A stretch of DNA of 64,000 bases, from positions 2,294,001 to 2,358,000 of the forward strand of contig JARUPY010000088.1 in assembly GCA_029817715.1 (NCBI GenBank). Direction: 5' to 3'. Made by a program: the position numbers and the translations under genes. Source of the stretch: Melastoma dodecandrum. Its lineage: Eukaryota; Streptophyta; Magnoliopsida; Myrtales; Melastomataceae. A model generated the notes under the pieces. That model was not told where the DNA came from. It searched no databases and saw only the letters and a program-made list of their open reading frames with translations. Of the stretch, positions 12,557 through 23,847 are shown one piece after another; the stretch's first letter is position 1; every line of letters starts with the position of its first letter.

Positions 12557-13741
12557 TTAGACACGGTCCCACTGAGTGTGACGTTTCCTCCAGAAACGCT
12601 GAGACTGAGCCACACGATCGTTCTCCTCGGGCTCTGGTGGGAGTTCGCAGACTTCTTCCGTGAGGGTCATCCATATGCGGGAGATGTGTGCGATCACCCT
12701 CTGGAGTGATGTCTTCACCGTCCTATCGTCGAGGCTGATCGGTCGAAAAAGTCGCTGTGGGGGTGCTCTGGTCTTCGGAGTCAATCCCAGCTGGTGTCGG
12801 ACTTGAAATGGCACGTAGTAGGAGGTGCCTCCGAACCCCATGATTGGAATGAAGTATCCGTCCGCCGAGGAAGTGATGGCATCGTCCGTGTCGAAGCAGG
12901 GGGCTCTCTGGTAGAAGTCGGCAGGCTCCAGAAAACGGAATAGTGCGTCAACTCCAACGAAGGTACGTATGGGAAGGCGGGCATGCTCCACGATGCGGGC
13001 CAACAGTCCCGGTGTGTGCTCTCTTGTGAAGGCTTCTCCTGTGATCCTGAGATGTGTGTAAAACCACACCTGCAGTAGGGCTGGACAGAAGGTCATTCAG
13101 TGGTTGCGAACTCCTCGCCTGGCTTCACACACAATGTTGGTGAGGCTGAAGTTGGTTTCTCCGATTAGGTTGGGTAGGAAATGAGCGCCTTCCAAAATGG
13201 CTTTGGTGATGTAGACGGCTCACCTGTTGATCGTCTTTTCATTTTGCGGGTAAAGTATCGTCCCGACGAATAGCAGGATGAACGGTCGTGCTGATCCCTG
13301 CCATTCTCTTATGCGCGGGTTGTACGGCATCATTTGTAGATCGATGATGCCGTTGACGCTGATGTTTCCTTGGGAATTGAACAGTCCATGTATACTTGCC
13401 GATGGAATTTGGAGAAGCCTCGCCATGTATTCCTTCGGCTTGTCAATCTGAGGCAATGGCAGTATTCCTGTGCGGTGGGGCATTTCAACAAGGTTGATGT
13501 ACTCTTCGTAGAGTGGTGCCAGCTTCAAATCCCCGAAGCGGAAGACGAAGGAATCCGGATCCCAGCGCGCCACCAGGTTCTGCAGGAGAGCCCAATCCAA
13601 CTCCAAGCGAATGAGGTGGAAGAGTCCTCTGAGTTTGGACTGCACGAACTCGAGCTCGGAAGGCCTCAACAGTGGCAGCCATTGGCGGAAGTGGTGGACG
13701 TCAGGCATGTTCTTCTGTCGCAACGCAATGGGCTCCTGCAT
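12557..13741 (-). pseudogene. Ogre ORF1 (protein of unknown function upstream of gag)
   Basis: Begins at an ATG at 13741 and stays in one frame to 12557, but with two TGA codons (about 13219 and 13097) at places where a TGG would be expected from the flanking residues. The first part has HHFRQWLPLLRPSELEFVQS, LELDWALLQNLVARWDPDS and RFGDLKLAPLYEEY; the second TFCPALLQVWFYTHL and YVPFQVRHQLG. An extra ORF of this kind upstream of gag is diagnostic of Ogre-type elements and is distantly related to plant mobile domain proteins. Both stops fit G-to-A changes (C-to-T on the other strand, in CHH/CHG contexts), as expected from methylated-cytosine decay; that reading is inference. Confidence 0.8.
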
Positions 13742-14390
13742 AGTGGGGTGTCATTCGGAGATGATAACATTCCAATCCCTAATCCTAGTACATTATGATT
13801 CGGCACACGATTTGTGCAGTAAATAGAGTGTATAATACTACTAGAACAATTGTGAATTGAAATGCATTCACGCGATTACAGATGGATATGGATGCATTAA
13901 AGCGGTAAAAGGAGGTAGGGAAGGGAGAAAAGAAATTTGGGAACCCCGTGATCAACCCAAATTGCTGCAAAAATGAACAAAGTTAGTGTTACAGTTATTA
14001 CACACAAAGCGTACCTGACACCTGTCCCTGCGCAAGCAGCAGTCACTTAGCAACACGCAAATGCACGTGCGGCGTCTGGTACCTGTAGTGGGCAAACAAT
14101 TCTAGACTCGGATGGAGGCTTCTAAGATCTCCCTCGGACTAAGGGAGGCGAGTCCCGGTCCATAGCCTACAAGCCGCAGGAAGCAGCGAGGCCGTGCCTT
14201 TCGGTGACCCCCTAAAAGACCTAGTCCCGGGTATAGGACTTACCTAAGTATGCCTAAGAAAGCGGTAAACAGACACAGACATGAGCGCAGACAAAAGGCA
14301 CCGAGCCAAACAAGTACATGCGCAAACAAGAACACCCCTCCCCAAGTGGACGCGTGTAAAGACGTTTCGATAAAAATCCACATGCAGATG
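13742..14390 (-). other. Ogre 5' untranslated leader
   Basis: About 650 bases between the primer binding site and the ORF1 start. I see no domain-bearing ORF in it; it probably holds packaging and splicing signals. Confidence 0.6.
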
Positions 14391-14408
14391 TCCCCAGCGG
14401 AGTCGCCA
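14391..14408 (-). other. primer binding site, tRNA-Arg type
   Basis: The minus strand reads TGGCGACTCCGCTGGGGA, which fits the complement of the 3' end of plant tRNA-Arg (CCA end included) at nearly all positions. It lies seven bases inside the LTR end at 14416. A shorter look-alike (TGGCGACTCC) is in the LTR near 14748. Confidence 0.85.
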
Positions 14409-14415
14409 TCCGGGA

Positions 14416-17400
14416 TGTACGTGCGCCCTCCTGCCCAGCACGTGCGTTGCGGCTCCAGCGACACGAGGATCCGGGCCCGCTCCCCGAAGCCCAATCCGGT
14501 CGGCGTCGCGACTCGAGAGTCGGACGCGGCGGAAGGGCATCGGGTTGAATCCTCCCTTGGTTCCCGAGCGGATCTGCGGGGCGTTTCGCCGACCGTCTCC
14601 AGTCCTTGAAAGCGACGGGTGAAATGCTGCGTTAAGACCTCGCTTGGGAAATTCCGGGAGGAACCAGGGAGCGGCTCGTGTCGCCGTCACCCATCCAATG
14701 ATGGCTCTGTTTGTAAAACATGTTGTTGTTTAACCTAGGTAAACTATTACGGAGTCGCCACCGACTTTTTATTTTTAAAACTGTTAAGTCGAAAAAACAG
14801 CTGGTTCGGGGATTTCTACTTACTAAATCTTTACACTCTAATCATGCGAAGAGGTGGCGTTTGCTCCAAAAGAGTTTGACTTTTGGTTAACGGGCGTTGG
14901 ACCCGATCCGGGCATGACTCCGGACTCATGTCGCTGTTTTACGGGTGTTGGACCCGATTCAAGCCTTTTGGGCTTGAACTCATGTGTATTTGGCAAACAA
15001 CATGCGACGATAGACCTATGGGCCTAAAGCATGCGAACAATCACAAACAATTATTTAGATCAAAGGGAGCGGGGAAGGGCGATGATCGTGAGCCTATGCA
15101 CTTGGGCTCACGATCCGTTACATGTGGAAATAAAGAAAAGACGGGAAGCCCGCACTTCCCTCATGTACCTGAGATGATGGTTGATGCCGCTTTACTTCGA
15201 AGCTAGTGCCTTCGAGCTTTCTGTCTTCAAAAAACCGCTTTTGTCGGGATTCCATGAAGCTCGGTTGATTTTTCGGGCGTTGTGTGGCCCGTTGATGTTG
15301 ATCCTTCACGATGTTGAAAGATGATATTTCCTCGTTGTTTTAACATGCAAAACAAATGAGAAGAGAAGCAAAGCATGAATGAGTAACGAATAAATCGACG
15401 TATATTTAATCGTACTGAGAAGTAAGGCATGACTTACCGTTTGTAGTTGAATTGAGTGGAGATTTTTGTAGCCCGTCGACGTCGGTCTTCCAAAAATTAT
15501 ATACCTGTATAGTAATTTAGAGGTTGCTCGAGAATATCCATCAGGATTCCGCCGTGTTTTCATGAAAGGCAGGGAAACAGACGTTAGTGATGCGCATTAG
15601 AGAAAAATTCGTATAAACAAAAGGGAACGCCGAAGAATCCAGTAAGTTGTGAATGCAAAACTTTTAAAGAAAAACCTAAACATATTCCTGAAAGCCTAAT
15701 TCTCGTGTCTTCCCTTTTATGAAATTATTATTTTATTAAACAAAACGGGATCATGTTCCGACACCCACGACACTCCTTCACCTTTTCTTTTTTATTTTTT
15801 TATTATTATTATTTATTTAAAAATTGAAAAAAAGGACTTGCCCTGACACACACACTTCCCCCCAACGCTCCTTTCCATTTTTTATTTTTTAATTATTATT
15901 ATTATTATTATTATTATTTTATATTTCATTTATTATTATATTTTTTGTTTCACCCCCCTAATGCCTGATTTCACGAAGCTTTGGTCAAACGAAAGTCAAA
16001 ATCAAGAAAGGAAGGGGGTTCTTACCTTTCATGCGCAATCGGGTCTGGACGGAAATCAGAAAGGTTCTGTCTTGACGAACCCCTTCCTCCCGTCTTGGAT
16101 TAGTCGGGACCCCGATCCATCTGGCCACCGCTTCCCTTTTCCTTGGTGCTTCAGAGCTTGGAAGCGGGTGTCTCCGTATATGTAAGGGATCCGTCGCGGT
16201 TGGCTCCGGGAATGAGTTCGTCGAGAGAAGGGGGGTCTGGGGCTTCCGAGGACGGACGTCTTAGCGTGGTCCGTCGCCGTCTACTGGACAACGGTCGTCC
16301 CGACCCCAAGCTGGTCGTCAGCAGCGGGGGGAAGAAGCGGCTCCGTCACGACGAGCGTCCGCTGCAGTCACGTCTTCGTCTCCGGCGCTACATGGGTTGG
16401 CTGGGCCTGAAGACGGCCTCGGACGAAACCCGTCGAAGCCTGACGCCGGAGGGAGGGGCTTCAGCATGTCGAGGCCGGGGTCGCTGGATGAAGCCAGATC
16501 TGGGGAGGCTGGCCTCTAGGGGGCCTCGTCGTAGCCGGATCCGTGGTGGGTAGGTCGATTGCGGCTGCGGGAAGCCGATGCCAGAGAGAGCCGCTGTTGG
16601 TGCAGAACAGGGGAGGCTCTCCCTTTGTCGTGGGCTGGGTTTGCTGGCTGAAGCGTTAATTGGAGTCGTCGTATCTGGAGTGGGAGTCAGGTTGGAGTTC
16701 GGTTGTGCGGCTGGTGATGGCAGGCGGCGATGTTCGGTCGTTTAGATCAGGGAGAGTCGTCTTGGTTGGAACCTCCGTCTGGGGAGTTGTATGCCGTTGC
16801 CATGATCAGAGAGCTGCGGCTGCCGTCTCCATGGTATATGCCTGCGCATTGAATGGAAACAAGTCAAAGTAAAAGGAGAGCTTCCCGCGACGCCAATGTG
16901 CGTCCGCGAGAAGCTCGGACGTGGTCCTCCACCACAGGCAGAGAAGTGAAGTTGGTCGGGTCATGTAAATGGACTTGCTATCGTCACTGCAGCGGGGAGA
17001 CGTCAATCACCACAGGTCCCAGCCAATGGAATCGGGGTCATCGTGAGAGACGAGTGTTGTCGCTGCTGTTACGTCCAGGGGAGTCGAAGACCGTCGCAGC
17101 TCGAGGTATGGCGTTACCCTTTGCTGTTGTCGTTGAGCACTCCGCTCGGGTTGATCATCAAGGGGGTTTCCGTAGCATTGATTTCTGCTTACCTTGGGCA
17201 GAGTCGATCGGGGGAGAGGATTGATCAACCAGGTTCTTCGACGGACTGAGGGATCGGTGGCCTATCCTTTTTTTTGGAAGAGTTTTTGGAGAGGAAGGGA
17301 ATAAGAGCTTGCCTGGTTGTTCTGTCTTCCGCCTCCTTTAATAGAGGATGTCGCCCCCCTCTTATCCCCTTAATCGCGGCACCCACCTCAAGGAGCCGAG

Positions 17401-18027
17401 TAGGTAATCGTCACGACTACCTTCTGTTGGGGGATGACGACTCCTGCTTGCGGCTGTTCTTTGCAGTCAGCCTTTCTCCCTCTCACGTTCTTTTTCCTTC
17501 GTCACGCGCAGGAGGGAGAAGACTGATGCAAGTGGCGTCCCGGGTGTTCTTGAGCTGCGGTCCCTAGGGGGGGAAGCCGCAGGAGCAGTCTGCCTCCCTA
17601 TTCCCTCTTCGTCACTCCTTCGTTTCTCTTTTTTTTTGTTTTTTTTTTTCTTTGCAAATTCAGATTCAGGATGCTGATTTGATTTGCACTTTTCAAATTA
17701 GTCCGATTCGAATAATTGTAAATCAGTCCTCAAATCTTCAAGGTGACTTTCAAATGGGTCCGGAACGAATAAGAGGGATCAGATATCAACCGGTCCTATT
17801 CTTCTTGTTCTAAACTAAGTCAAAGGGAGTCGGTAAAATGTTACGTGCTAAGAATGAGTTTTACTTTGCTAAGGTATAGAATTAAAAACTCAAGCGAGAA
17901 TTAGTTCATGTAAACTAATTCTTAAAATTCGGAATCGGTCACCCAGTCAATTGTAATTCATTCGCTAACGGTGTTAGAATAGTCCACCTGCCACCGTTTG
18001 GATGATACACAATTTGGGGGATTTACA
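14416..18027 (-). repeat. 5' LTR of the Ogre-type element (complete, about 3.6 kb)
   Basis: On the minus strand it opens with TGTAAATCCCCC at 18027 and ends with CGTACA at 14416, giving TGTA/TACA inverted ends. The inner part from 15680 matches the left LTR at positions 1-2347. It contains an (ATT)n tract, a GTC-rich block, a conserved hairpin (16878-16916) and GT splice-donor-like sites when read on the minus strand. The outer limit is defined by loss of identity with the left copy (after ATTTACA). Confidence 0.9.
16878..16916. other. LTR hairpin (also at 1199-1237)
   Basis: Arms GAGCTTC and GAAGCTC flank an inner stem GCGACGC/GCGTC-GC with a six-base loop; one mismatch and one bulge. A diverged relative with its own complementary arms is at 19161-19196. 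Confidence 0.7.
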
Positions 18028-19860
18028 CCGGGTGCGTCGTTGTCGTCAGAGCAGCTAGTCGCGGCCGGGGCTGAGCGTCTGGGAAGTGGGTCGCCGGAGT
18101 TGTGGATAGCGTCGTCGTCGTCAGGGGGATGGCCGCGATCTAGGGACATCCGGGGACGCGGGTTTGGAGTCGTCGAGGCTTGCAGCGACAGGATGAGGAA
18201 GAGGTCGTCGGGGTCAGGGCGGCCAGATCGAATCTGGGACTGGTCGTCGCCGGAGGAAGCCTGGGAAGCTGGCGCACCGCTGTGGGCATCGCGGACGTCT
18301 GGAGGAGAGCCATCGGAGTCGAGGTGACCGAATCTGTGACGGTTTGAGGTGGGGACGCCGGGTTGCGACTCCGGGACGGCCGGATCTGAGCTCGAAGAGG
18401 AGAGAGGCGGCGGCGGCAAGCTGGCAAAGGCGGAGACGGTGGGGGATTCGATTGCTGCTGGAGTGGAGGATTCTAGAGGAAACAGGGGAGCTTGTCGTTG
18501 CCGGACCTAGGCGGGTTGTGGAGACGCCGGCTGGAGGTCTCCATTGCGTGAGGTGCCGCTATAGAGTCCGTGGACGTCAGAGGAGGCTGGCTTCCACTGT
18601 CAGCTCCGGTCCCGAGATTGGACTTGGGGTTGTTGGCGGCGTCGCCGGGCGGAGAGAAAGGGGAAAAGAGGCTCTGTCGGATCTGGGGAACGTTGGCAAA
18701 GAAAGGGGGGGGGGAACCGCCACCATAGGATGTCAAGGAGTCGGGGCCGACGTAAGTGACCGCCGCCGAGTTTGGATGCATTGAAAGGGGGGAGAAGACC
18801 GTTGGTTCACTGCAGGTAGTTGGAGAGAATGCTGGAAGGCGGGGTCAGTCACAGTTGTAGCAACGGGGCTGGGGTTGAGAAGATAGAGTCTGTGTCTTCC
18901 ATGGGGTGACGCTGAAACCGCTGATGATCCTTGAGGGGGTTCATTGCTGCTGTGGAGCTGAGAGGGAGGTTACTGGTGCTGATCGATTGTTGTCCTAGTC
19001 TGAGGACTCTGCCGCTTGGAGTTTGGGTTATCCGCAGCGAACACTTGGAGAGGCTGTTGCTGTAGCTGCAAGGCTGGAAGACCGCCACCTTCGCCGGAAG
19101 CGTTACTGCCCTCGGAATCGAGACCTGTACGTGACAAGAAACAAATCAAAACAGGAGGAAGGCTCCTCGCGACGCTAAAAATGCGTCTGAGGAGCCAGGA
19201 CTCGGTTTAGCCGAGGATGGCGCTGTTGCTGTCGCGTCTGGGGAGGCCGAAGTCCAACGCAGCTAGAGGTATGTCGTACTCCTTGTTGTCTCCGTTGAAC
19301 GTGCTGTTTGAGTTGGTCGTTGAGGGAGGTTTCCATGACACCTTCCACTGCTTACCTTGATGCAGAGATGGCCGAGGATGACGAGGTAACTACGGAGATT
19401 CTGCGTTCGGAAAGAAGAGTCAGTGAGGAAGGGAGAGGAACGATGGTAACGTTAGTCTCCTCCTCCTTTGAAAAATGTGTTTTTCTTTGCTGGAAAGGAT
19501 CCCCAAACGGAGGAGGTGAAGAACAGAGGAAGATACTCGATGACTACGAATACCTCCGTCTTCCCCCCCCTTTCAATTGGTAAGAATTTCTTTACTGTTT
19601 GATTGATATCCTCCCCCTGAAAACTGGACGACCCTCCCCTTGATTCAAGAATTCTCCTTTCTTTTATATCCTCGTTTCCTCCCCTCTTCTGGTTTCCTTC
19701 CCCCTTCTTGATCTGGTTCGTTTCCCTCCTCTTCCCCCCCTCCATTTCTCACTCTCTTTCATTTAGTTAGGATTGGGCTAAGTCTGGTTGAGAAGGTTGA
19801 AACGGTTAGGGGACATGATCGTTTTGGGGGAATGATTCTCTGACAGCTGGTGATTCAAGG
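18028..19860. repeat. older, diverged LTR-like sequence flanking the Ogre insertion
   Basis: GC- and GTC-rich sequence similar in texture to the Ogre LTR. A block at 19215-19372 aligns by eye with 1379-1535 of the LTR in the same order and orientation, including GAGGTATG and the exact 12-mer CTGCTTACCTTG (19348-19359 versus 1506-1517), and a hairpin precedes it in both. I infer an older related LTR into which the Ogre element jumped. Its own borders are not clear. Confidence 0.6.
19161..19196. other. hairpin in the older LTR-like sequence
   Basis: Perfect eight-base arms GGCTCCTC and GAGGAGCC surround GACGC and GCGTC with a short A-rich loop. Same position in the LTR layout as the hairpin at 1199-1237 but with different, still complementary, outer arms. 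Confidence 0.7.
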
Positions 19861-20090
19861 GAGGCTGCAACCGTCAAAGAGGAGGGCTGCATTGTCGGGA
19901 TCGTCCTTGGCAGATCCTGTCGAAAGCAAAGGTGAGTCTGGTTTTGGGCTTATTTTGTGCTGTGGGCTTGTTGATGGCATTAGGCCATCGGGCTTGGCTT
20001 CGGCTCATTTGGGTTCTCTTTGGGTTATTTCTTTGAGTTTCCTCTTGAGTCTGACCTCTGATTTTGCCTGGCCCCTTTCTTTGGTTTGGG

Positions 20091-20245
20091 CTGCTGAGGA
20101 TGACCGCCTGAAGGACCTCATCAAGGAGTGCTCTGAGTTCATCAGCAACCCTATCTCTCTGTGGATCGAGAAGACCAGTGAGAATGAGATTTCTAATGAG
20201 GAGGACGAGGAGGGCAAGAAGGATGAGGGAAGAAAGGTTGCTTGA
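20091..20245 (+). pseudogene. HSP90 gene fragment
   Basis: Translation gives DRLKDLIKECSEFISNPISL followed by WIEKTSENEISNEEDEEGKK. This is the stretch of cytosolic HSP90 that ends the ATPase domain (RRLKDLIKKHSEFISYPI in family members) and enters the charged linker. Only about 50 residues are present, then a stop. A splice-acceptor-like sequence precedes it (GCTGAG) and a donor-like GTGAGT lies at about 19931. It is a gene scrap, perhaps carried by a transposon; no HSP90 function is expected. Confidence 0.75.
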
Positions 20246-20689
20246 AGTCAAGATGGCACAGGCGCCAAGCATCCTGGTACGTTATCTTCCTGACATCTCC
20301 GATTTAATTGTCTTCTGCTACTATTGCTGAGGTAGAAGCAGGGGGAGCCATTGAGTTTGTCGCTAATTGTGGTTGAGGTTCCAATGGTGGAGATGTTGTC
20401 GAGGTTGGGAGCGCTTTGGGCTCCCGGTCAATTCCGTTAGGTATGGTGCTGTTGCCGTTGTATATGTTATTGTTGATGTGGCGTTTGCACCTGTTGTAGT
20501 TGCTGGTTCCTGTGGCCGTAATTGTGATGTGTTGAATTGCGACATCGCCATCGTCTGCGGTGAGCACACCTACTGTGGTGACGAAATGACCGCCTGAAGA
20601 GGGGATGACGATGATTCTTGCGGCTGCTTGATTTGGGCAACGGTTTTGGCGGCATCTTCCCGGGCGTTGACTTTCTCGGTGATATGAAC
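20246..20689. other. unassigned sequence between gene fragments
   Basis: Contains open frames on both strands with low-complexity Thr/Asn/Pro composition and no recognisable domain. Probably decayed transposon DNA. Confidence 0.4.
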
Positions 20690-20812
20690 ATGAACTCATG
20701 GGACATAGAGTTGATGCGGTTAGATTCGATCAGGGTGGCTACTGACAATTTTTCTAACGAAAGCAAAGTGGGGAAAGGTGGGTTTGGCACCGTCTATAAG
20801 GTGAGGGAGTGA
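20690..20812 (+). pseudogene. receptor-like kinase exon fragment
   Basis: Encodes LDSIRVATDNFSNESKVGKG followed by GFGTVYK, the juxtamembrane segment and glycine-rich loop of DUF26/S-domain type receptor-like kinases, then a splice-donor-like GTGAGG at the position where such kinase genes have an exon boundary. No following kinase exon (VAVK, HRD, DFG) is visible, so this is a fragment. Confidence 0.7.
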
Positions 20813-21523
20813 GATGAGCTTTATTGTAATTTGTCGAAACAAAGTTCCTCTGGTTAGGTGCCTTAATCTTGTTGTGTTCCCTGGTGTTGGAATTTTCTGA
20901 AATGCTCCATTTGCTTTTTTTTTTTGGTGAAATATCTTGATGCTTTCTCTTTCCTGACATAACCATCTTCCGTTTGATGTCTAAACGAGGCTTCTTCACC
21001 GACTGACCACCTTGCGATGCAATTACAGGAGCCGATGTAGTCCTCCCTTCAGCAATTGCAAATGACTCTGCAACATCGAACCCATTGTTCGTGGCGGCCG
21101 CACTATTTGACGCAGCGCTTGAAGCTGTTGCTTTTGCTGGCAGAAGACCTTATGGTGCCACCTCCCAATACACTTGAAGAAGAAAACTGTTGTTGCATTC
21201 TTCAACTGCCACTCAAGATGTCTTGACGAAATTGCTAAATCATCTGGTGTTGCAGAGCTTGGCTATTGTCATTCTGAAATTGTTGAGCACCGTTGGAACC
21301 CATACGATGCTGTGGCAACTGCTGGCTTTGGGGTGCCTTAGGACTTTTTCTCCTTTCTTTTGTCTATGTAAACGACGAAATTCCATTGTTAAGCTGTAGT
21401 CGCGGACATGGATGGATTCCCAAAAAGAATCCAGTATATTAAGAAATAGAGAGGCTTATCATGCCCGATACTCAATGAATGTCTCAGGTAGTATTGCCTC
21501 TTGGTGCGCTTCAATTTGAGGTA
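20813..21523. other. unassigned, decayed sequence
   Basis: A Gln- and Ala/Ser-rich frame on the minus strand (about 21000-21350) is interrupted by stops and not recognised. The left border of the copia element must lie in or near here, but no second LTR is seen. Confidence 0.4.
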
Positions 21524-22726
21524 TTACAAACTAGGAACCTTGTTATAAAGAGATTCAAAAGGAGACTTGAAATGTAAAACTTTAGTAGGAAGAAGATTGA
21601 TAAGCTGGATTGCCGAGTAAAAGGCATACGGCCAGAACCTCAAAGGAACTTTAGACTGAGTGAGAAGAGATAAACCAACCTCAGTAACATGCTTGTTTTT
21701 CCTCTCCACTCGCCCATTTTGTTGTGGTGTATATGGACAAGAAATCTGATGTTGAATCCCTTGATCAAGAAAAAACTTGTGTAAGGAACGAAACTCACCA
21801 CCCCAATCAAACCTCACTGCTTTTATATGACTCTGGAATTGTGTCTGAACTAGTTTGTGGAGTTGGCAAAAAGCTGCAAAGGCTTGGGACTTGGTTTGTA
21901 ACATATAAATCCAAGTAAACCGATAGGCATCATCAATGAATAGAAGGAAGTAGCGAGCCCCTATAATGGACTGTACTGGAGAGGGACCCCATATATCAGT
22001 GTGTACTAGATCAAAGGATTTAGTAGAATGGGAAGTAGACACTGGAAACGATAGTCTGTGTTGTTTACTCAGGATACATGACTGACAAACGTCCAGAGAT
22101 GTGTGACACTTCTGATTACACAAAGATAGTACCCTTTGAAGAACCTCATTATTTGGATGACCCAGATGACAGTGCCAGTGAAGAGTGTCCACTGCAGAGA
22201 GTGTTGTAGGAAGAGCAGTGGGATGTGGAATGAGTTGGGTAGAGCTGCAACTAGGCTTCAGTGGTTGTAGAGGGAGTTTGTAGAGACCTTGGCGAGCTGA
22301 ACCGCGGAGGATTATCTGGTTTGTCTCCTTGTCCTTAATCAGGAAACCATCAGAATGAAACTCAACCAAAACGTTGTTATCAAGACACAATTTGGAAATG
22401 CTAATCAAACGCTGAGAGATAGAAGGTGTATGAAGCATGTTGTTAAGAAAAAGAGGAGTCAGAGAAGATAACAGCGCTGATTTGCCAGTGTAAGCGATGT
22501 GAAGTTTATGGCCATTGCCTACCATGACTGAAGACTTACCGAGATAGAGGACTGCAGTAGAGAAATCACCAAGAGCAGGAGTGACATGGTGTGTTGCCCC
22601 CGAGTCAAACAACCAGTCACTTGGTTCGAAAGAATGATGGGCTGGAGTCGGGGTGGATGATGGGTGTATGGTAGTGGGATAATGGTGTGGGTGTTCAGGG
22701 ACAGAGGTGGAGTTATACATGCTCAT
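21524..22726 (-). pseudogene. copia protease, GAG-pre-integrase and integrase core
   Basis: The frame shows the aspartic protease motif DWLFDSGATHHV, the GAG-pre-integrase zinc region (LHWHCHLGHPNNEVLQRVLS, then CQSCILSKQHRLSF) and the integrase core (LVHTDIWGPSP, FIDDAYRFTWIYML, RFDWGGEFRS, TPQQNGRVERKNKHV). In the second catalytic block a Trp replaces the usual Ser or Asn after the aspartate. The frame ends at 21524 with no RT. It overlaps gag in another frame because of a one-base loss in the zinc knuckle near 22805. Confidence 0.88.
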
Positions 22727-23832
22727 ATGATAGTTTTGTGGAGGGACAGAGGTCTGCGCACGATGATAACATGTCTGGGCTGTATGGCCAAGCTTATAGC
22801 AGAGCTGCAGCGAGGTGGTGGGGGGCGTGGTCTGAACGGTGGTCTAGCACCCCATCTGGGTGTGAAAGGTCGTGGAGGCGGTCGTCCTAACACACCAGTT
22901 TGGTAGGGGGGAGAGGTATAATTATAGGGTCGTGGTTCAAAGCAGTTTGGGTTACTGTATCTGGTTGGGTTGTGATAAGATGGTTCAGTAGGTGGTCTAT
23001 GGTATATAAAAGGTTGAGGGGACCTTGGCTGAAGTGAGCCTGCACTAGGAGAAAGTGAAGAGTGCTGTACTTGCGGCAACATAGATTCAGGAACATGTCG
23101 CTTCTCTACCCTCATGTCAAACGTCAGAAGTAGCTGATGCACTTCATCGAGGGATGGCTGATCAGGTCGGCTGTAGATGGCCGTGACAATAGAGTCATAC
23201 TCCGCTGGAAGTCCTTCAAGTAGGTACCAAACATAGTCCCTGTATGGGACTCGCTCCCCAATTGCTCCGAGTTGGTCTGACAGCATTTTCACCAAGTTCA
23301 GGTACTGTTGCATTGTTTTTCCTTCTTTCTTTACTTGATGCATCTGCATTCGTAGATTTATGACCCGTGTCGTGGAATGAGACTCGAAACGCTGCTTTAG
23401 ACTCTCCCAGACCTCATGTGAAGAGTTGCAACACACCACCTGACTTAGTGGTTCCTGGGTAAGAGAAGAAAACAATAAACTCATAACAGACTTATCTGTC
23501 CTCTGCCATAGCTTGTAGTCCGGATTGATCTCGATCATAACTGCATCTGCGAATTTTTCAGGTGGCTGAGTGGTACCATGCACAAAATCCTCGTAGCCTT
23601 CAGCCACAATTGCAGCAAGCACCTGTCCTTTCCACAGGGCATAATTGCTCTCGTCAAGTTTCAACGTAGTCGAAAAGAAGCCTGCCAGGATTTGGATCGG
23701 AGCAGGTATCTGTGCTGAGATTCCTCTTGCACTCTGAACTCCAGACGCAGAGACTGGTGTTGACATCTGCCCAGGTTCATGTGTTTCGACATAACCACCA
23801 TCAGCCATCTCTTTACCCGTGTCGTGTGACAA
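22723..23832 (-). pseudogene. copia gag
   Basis: 369-codon frame of the UBN2/copia gag type: LDESNYALWKGQVLAAI near residue 57, then LLFSSLTQEPLSQVV, WESLKQRFESHSTTRVINLR and LLEGLPAEYDSIVTAI. A Pro/Tyr-rich region leads into a CCHC zinc knuckle whose frame is broken: a missing base near 22805 moves the second half of the knuckle into the protease frame. Known role: nucleocapsid formation. Confidence 0.88.
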
Positions 23833-23834
23833 GG

Positions 23835-23847
23835 GGCTCTGATACCA
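23835..23847 (-). other. primer binding site, initiator tRNA-Met type
   Basis: The minus strand reads TGGTATCAGAGCC, the standard plant copia primer site, immediately after the LTR end TTCA. Confidence 0.9.

Larger units (their letters stand above)
1..18027 (-). mobile_element. Ty3/gypsy retrotransposon, Tat/Ogre lineage (3' LTR cut by window edge)
   Basis: A long LTR retrotransposon reads right to left: 5' LTR, tRNA-Arg-type primer site, ORF1, gag, protease, RT, RNase H, a second archaeal-type RNase H, integrase, a long 3' untranslated region, polypurine tract and 3' LTR. An extra ORF upstream of gag, the second RNase H and multi-kilobase LTRs are the known hallmarks of the Tat/Ogre group. 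The first 2347 bases repeat 15680-18027 almost exactly, and about 1.26 kb of the 3' LTR should lie left of the window. Full length would be about 19.3 kb. The reading frames are interrupted at several places, so this copy cannot make its proteins as it stands. The left target duplication is outside the window; the right one should be the five bases 18028-18032. Confidence 0.93.

Noticed and set aside
14240..14690. Overlapping Arg-rich frames near the primer binding site
   Set aside because: They cross the LTR end and the primer site and show no domain.
14748..14757. A second primer binding site inside the LTR
   Set aside because: Only ten bases match; the full match is at 14391-14408 in the expected place.
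17958..18784. Ser/Pro- and Gly/Arg-rich frames in the older LTR
   Set aside because: Low complexity, both strands open, explained by high GC.
20304..20699. 131-codon Thr/Asn/Pro-rich minus-strand frame
   Set aside because: No domain, overlaps other frames, in decayed transposon sequence.
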